Assembly: GCA_946040935.1 (NCBI GenBank)
Contig: CAMGCN010000001.1
Coordinates: forward strand, 1 to 15,396
Source of the DNA: an uncultured Clostridia bacterium
GTDB taxonomy: Bacteria > Bacillota > Clostridia > Oscillospirales > CAG-272
Reading direction: 5' to 3'
DNA length: 15,396 bases
Shown here: piece after piece, positions 12,821 to 15,396 of the stretch
Layout of the letters: each line of letters opens with the position of its first letter
Position numbering within the stretch: position 1 is the first letter of the stretch
Program-made: the position numbers and the translations under genes
Notes under the pieces: model-generated
Database searches by the model: none
Told to the model about the DNA's origin: nothing
The model's input: only the letters and a program-made list of their open reading frames with translations

Positions 12821-15351
12821 ATGAAAAGATTTATCGCGCTTGTATTGGCGACGCTTATGGTTGTTGCACTTGTGCCGGGCGGCATATTTGCGTTTGATAC
12901 CGAGCCGAGCGATACAATAGTACATCAATCCGGTGTATTTTTTGACAACGCGGAGACAGTACCGCTTGACGGAACACCGCTTCAGGCAATAGGCAGCGGA
13001 GGGCTTGTCGAAAGCTATACACCCGATCCTGAGAATCAGCCGACTAACATGACTCTTCTTTTTGAAGTATCGGGAATAAGAAATCCTGTTACGTTCGGAA
13101 GATTCCATATTAACAGCCAGGGAACAGCGGGAGGTTGGATAGACTCTAATAATTCCGGCAACTACACGATGGATACGTCCTTTACCATTTCATCGGACGG
13201 ACAGTACGCATTGCAGACCGGCTTTTACTTTGTAAGCTGGGATGGTGACGGACACTTTGCTTCCGTAAATGATTTCACGCTGTTCGGAGGAACACGCGGC
13301 GTTGATTTTTCGTCTAACAACCCTGCCGCAACTGTAAAGCTCGTAGGTGTTGTTGATAACGCGCTCGAGTACGACGTTGTTTTCTGTGCAGAAGACGGCA
13401 GTGAAATCACATCTAAAACCGGCGGCTTCACAATTTGCAATAAGTGGGGCGCAAGACTTGAGCAGGTTCCTTCGCTTGTTGAGCTTTACGACGGTGAAAT
13501 TCCCACTAAGGAAGAGACCGAACAGTTCAGATATGAATATGAAGGCTGGCAGACTGCCGACGGAACACCCGTTGACTTTGCAAACTTCAGCGGAAAAGTA
13601 TATCCGAGATTCAAGGAAATTGACAAGACAAAGGCAACTGTCACGTTCAAAGACGGCGACGGCTTTGTGATAGGTGAAAAGATAGTTACAATAGGCGAGG
13701 CCGTAACATATGACGGCGATATTCCCACCAAGAGTGAGGATGATAATAATACTTACGAGTGGACGGGCGAATGGGATACTGACCTTTCCTCGATCCAGGG
13801 GGACGTTGTCGTAACCGCTCTGTTCAATACCGTGCCGAAACCCAAGTATACTATGTCTGCTCCCGATTCGGTAACTAACGAGAGCGAGCTGTCCGTAACG
13901 GTTTATCCTATAAACTTCGACGGAATGACGAACGCAACAATGACGCTCAAATATGACAACAGACTGTTCAAGGTGAGAGGATGCGCTTCTGTTGCAACTA
14001 TAGTATCAGATGAAGACGGTTTGCTCACATTAGAGGTTTCTGAAGGTGCAACAGACGGATTTTCCGTTGATTTTGACGTTCTTTACGAGGCGTTCAAGCT
14101 GAGTAAGACAACTTTGACGTCGGGCGGCTCATATGGAGTTGACGGCGAAAAGGCGGTTTATGAATACTCGATTGATTTAAGCGTGGACGGACTTATCCCC
14201 GGATTCTTCGCAGAGAGCGACGAGAGCGGAAGCATGGTTCCTCAGTCCATCCCCTCTTCGGGAAGCGTTACTTTCTATAAAAATGACGCGCCCGGATTTA
14301 CAACGACATATTGCTATACTTTGATATTCAAGGTTGAAAATCTTGACGCTCCTCTTACCATAGGAAATCTTCAGGTGACTTCAACAAAGCCTGACGGAAG
14401 CGATCAGCCGTATATGTGGTCGTCAAACTGGACTAACCCCACATACAACTATCCTTCGATAGTTACTTTTGAAGAAAGCGGCATATACAGCTATACGATA
14501 AACTCTGTTCTCGGCGGTCTCACAGGCCCCACAACGAGACTTCATTCGGTCACCGGTAACACTTTCGTAAGCGGTGATTGGGAGCTTGGAACTAACGCTG
14601 ATAACAGACCTATTGCAGTTCCTACCGAAGAGAGCGCTCTTCTCCAGGACCAGCTTAACCAGAATGCAACCGTTCAGATTATAGCTGTACTTGAGGGTAA
14701 CTTCACACCCGAGACTAAATACTATAATGTTGACGGCCAAGAGCTCGGAACTTCCGTTCATGTCTATAATGAAAGAGGAGACAGCACCGACTGGAGCAAG
14801 GCAACGGTTGAAAATCTTGTGACATACAGTGAAGATTATCTTGCAAGTTATGAGACTCCTACCTATTCAGATCCCGAAAAGCCTTATCTCCGTTACGATT
14901 TTACGGGTTGGGCTGATAAGGACGGCGCGCCGGCAACACATGTTTACAGAAGCGCAAAGGTTTACGCTACATACGATGTAGTCGATACAAGACCTGACTG
15001 CACGATCACGTTTATGAACGACGGTAGCGTTTATGACAGACAGGTTATAAAAGAGGGCGAAATGCCTGTTGTTCCCACTGTTAACCCCACTAAACCCTCG
15101 ACCGATGAATATTCTTACATCTTCCAGGGTTGGGACGCTGACGGCGACGGCAACGTCGATGAAATCACGGCGGCAACAGTAGAGGGTGCGACCTATACGG
15201 CCGTTTATGAGCAGGTTGACAGAAGATGGGAAATCAAGTACTATGCAGAAGACAAAGAGACATATCTCGGAAGTCTTTATGTTCTCGGCGAAATCGAGGA
15301 CGGAACCGAACCGACAGCTCCCGTAAAGCCTGCTGACGTACAGTATACCTA
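12821..15351 (+). CDS. Secreted modular surface protein with beta-repeats and cohesin-like domain, 3'-truncated
   Basis: The frame stays open from ATG 12821 to the contig end: 843 genomic codons with no stop. GGGAGG lies about 11 bases before the ATG. A signal peptide (MKRFIALVLATLMVVALVPG, cut near Ala24) opens the protein. Then come a shared module (78-180), two InlB-type repeats (about 183-266 and 272-338), a domain at about 343-457, a second module (500-627), and repeats at 630-725, 727-800 and 803 to the end. The 343-457 domain (ELSVTVYPINFDGMTNATM, LKYDNRLFKV, GLLTLEV) has the strand pattern of bacterial cohesins. Layout and module content match the upstream protein, so a C-terminal SLH triplet is expected beyond the contig; that is inference. 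Codons after 15351 encode adapter (CLLYTSPSPRD) and must be removed. No catalytic domain is visible. Confidence 0.88.
13052..13360 (+). repeat. Shared unassigned module, copy 4
   Basis: Residues 78-180 of the third surface protein. Landmarks: TLLFEVSGIRNPVTFGRF, NNSGNYTM, FTISSDGQYALQT, VNDFTLFGGTRG, and the end ATVKLVGVVDN. Confidence 0.65.
13367..13834 (+). repeat. InlB-type beta-repeats, third protein, first pair
   Basis: Residues about 183-338. The first unit runs from YDVVFCAEDGSEITS to YEYEGWQTADG and VYPRFKE. The second runs from ATVTFKDGDGFVIGEKIV to YEWTGEWDTD and DVVVTALF. Confidence 0.75.
13847..14191 (+). other. Cohesin-like domain
   Basis: Residues 343-457. SELSVTVYPINFDGMTNATM is followed by LKYDNRLFKVRG and GLLTLEVSEGATDGFSVDF, the order seen in bacterial cohesins (early paired strands, a YDxxLF turn, then G-hydrophobic strands). 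Cohesins bind dockerins; no dockerin is seen in the window. A structurally similar Ig-like or carbohydrate-binding domain is an alternative. Confidence 0.4.
14318..14701 (+). repeat. Shared unassigned module, copy 5
   Basis: Residues 500-627 of the third surface protein. Landmarks: TLIFKVENLDAPLTIGNL, NPTYNYPSI, VTFEESGIYSYTI, and the end NATVQIIAVLEGN. It has about 10-20 more residues before the last strand than the other copies. Confidence 0.65.
14708..15351 (+). repeat. InlB-type beta-repeats, third protein, second block (cut by contig end)
   Basis: Residues 630-843: ETKYYNVDGQELGTS...YDFTGWADKDG...KVYATYD, then CTITFMNDGSVYDRQVI...YIFQGWDADGDG...YTAVYE, then WEIKYYAEDKETYLGSLYV, which is cut off after PADVQYT. 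Confidence 0.75.
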
Positions 15352-15396
15352 CTGTCTCTTATACACATCTCCGAGCCCACGAGACGCTACGCTATC
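15352..15396 (+). other. Nextera i7-side sequencing adapter (artefact)
   Basis: Bases 15352-15370 are the reverse-complemented Tn5 mosaic end (CTGTCTCTTATACACATCT). Bases 15371-15385 are the read-2 linker (CCGAGCCCACGAGAC), 15386-15393 (GCTACGCT) match the Nextera i7 index N709, and ATC begins the P7 oligo. Genomic sequence ends at 15351. Confidence 0.98.

Noticed and set aside
46..15351. tRNA, rRNA, insertion sequence, phage or defence system genes
   Set aside because: No cloverleaf, rRNA, transposase, integrase or nuclease-defence motif was seen on either strand; no mobile element is supported.

Overview
The insert (46-15351) looks like a metagenome-assembled contig from a low-to-mid GC anaerobic Firmicute, most likely a gut- or rumen-type Clostridia (Oscillospirales/Eubacteriales grade). 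The reasons are EF-P next to a CD1247-type protein, a YqeG phosphatase, a DUF4830 protein, sigma-A type promoters with strong Shine-Dalgarno sites, and giant secreted proteins built from SLH, BspA-type LRR and InlB/Listeria-Bacteroides repeats. Both ends are sequencing artefact: 1-45 is the Illumina Nextera i5-side adapter and 15352-15396 the i7-side adapter, so both terminal genes are cut by the contig ends.

Region 1 (46-3396, minus strand) is housekeeping. Transcription runs right to left from a promoter at 3422-3450 through a YqeG-family HAD phosphatase, an endonuclease IV-like TIM-barrel protein and an M24 Xaa-Pro aminopeptidase, which abut or overlap. Elongation factor P follows with its own promoter (959-987) and a hairpin terminator (311-342), and then a truncated CD1247-type gene.

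Region 2 (3397-5314, plus strand) starts divergently with a membrane-anchored DUF4830 protein. Behind it lies a highly structured 120-nt segment (4011-4130) that ends in a T-tract. Next is an RlmL/YpsC-type 23S rRNA methyltransferase, whose extended -10 promoter sits so close to the ATG (4181) that the mRNA is predicted to be leaderless.

Region 3 (5318-15351, plus strand) holds three consecutive, very large secreted proteins, each with its own promoter and signal peptide. The first joins a DUF4874/DUF4832 glycosidase-like barrel to a BspA-like LRR segment and three SLH domains. The second is a string of InlB-type beta-grasp repeats ending in three SLH domains. The third has a similar layout with a cohesin-like insert and is cut by the contig end. 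All three share a recurring 105-130 residue module (five copies, each followed by a beta-repeat segment) that I cannot assign to a named family. The locus reads as a cell-surface assembly anchored to wall polysaccharide, probably for glycan or host/partner interaction; that function is inference.
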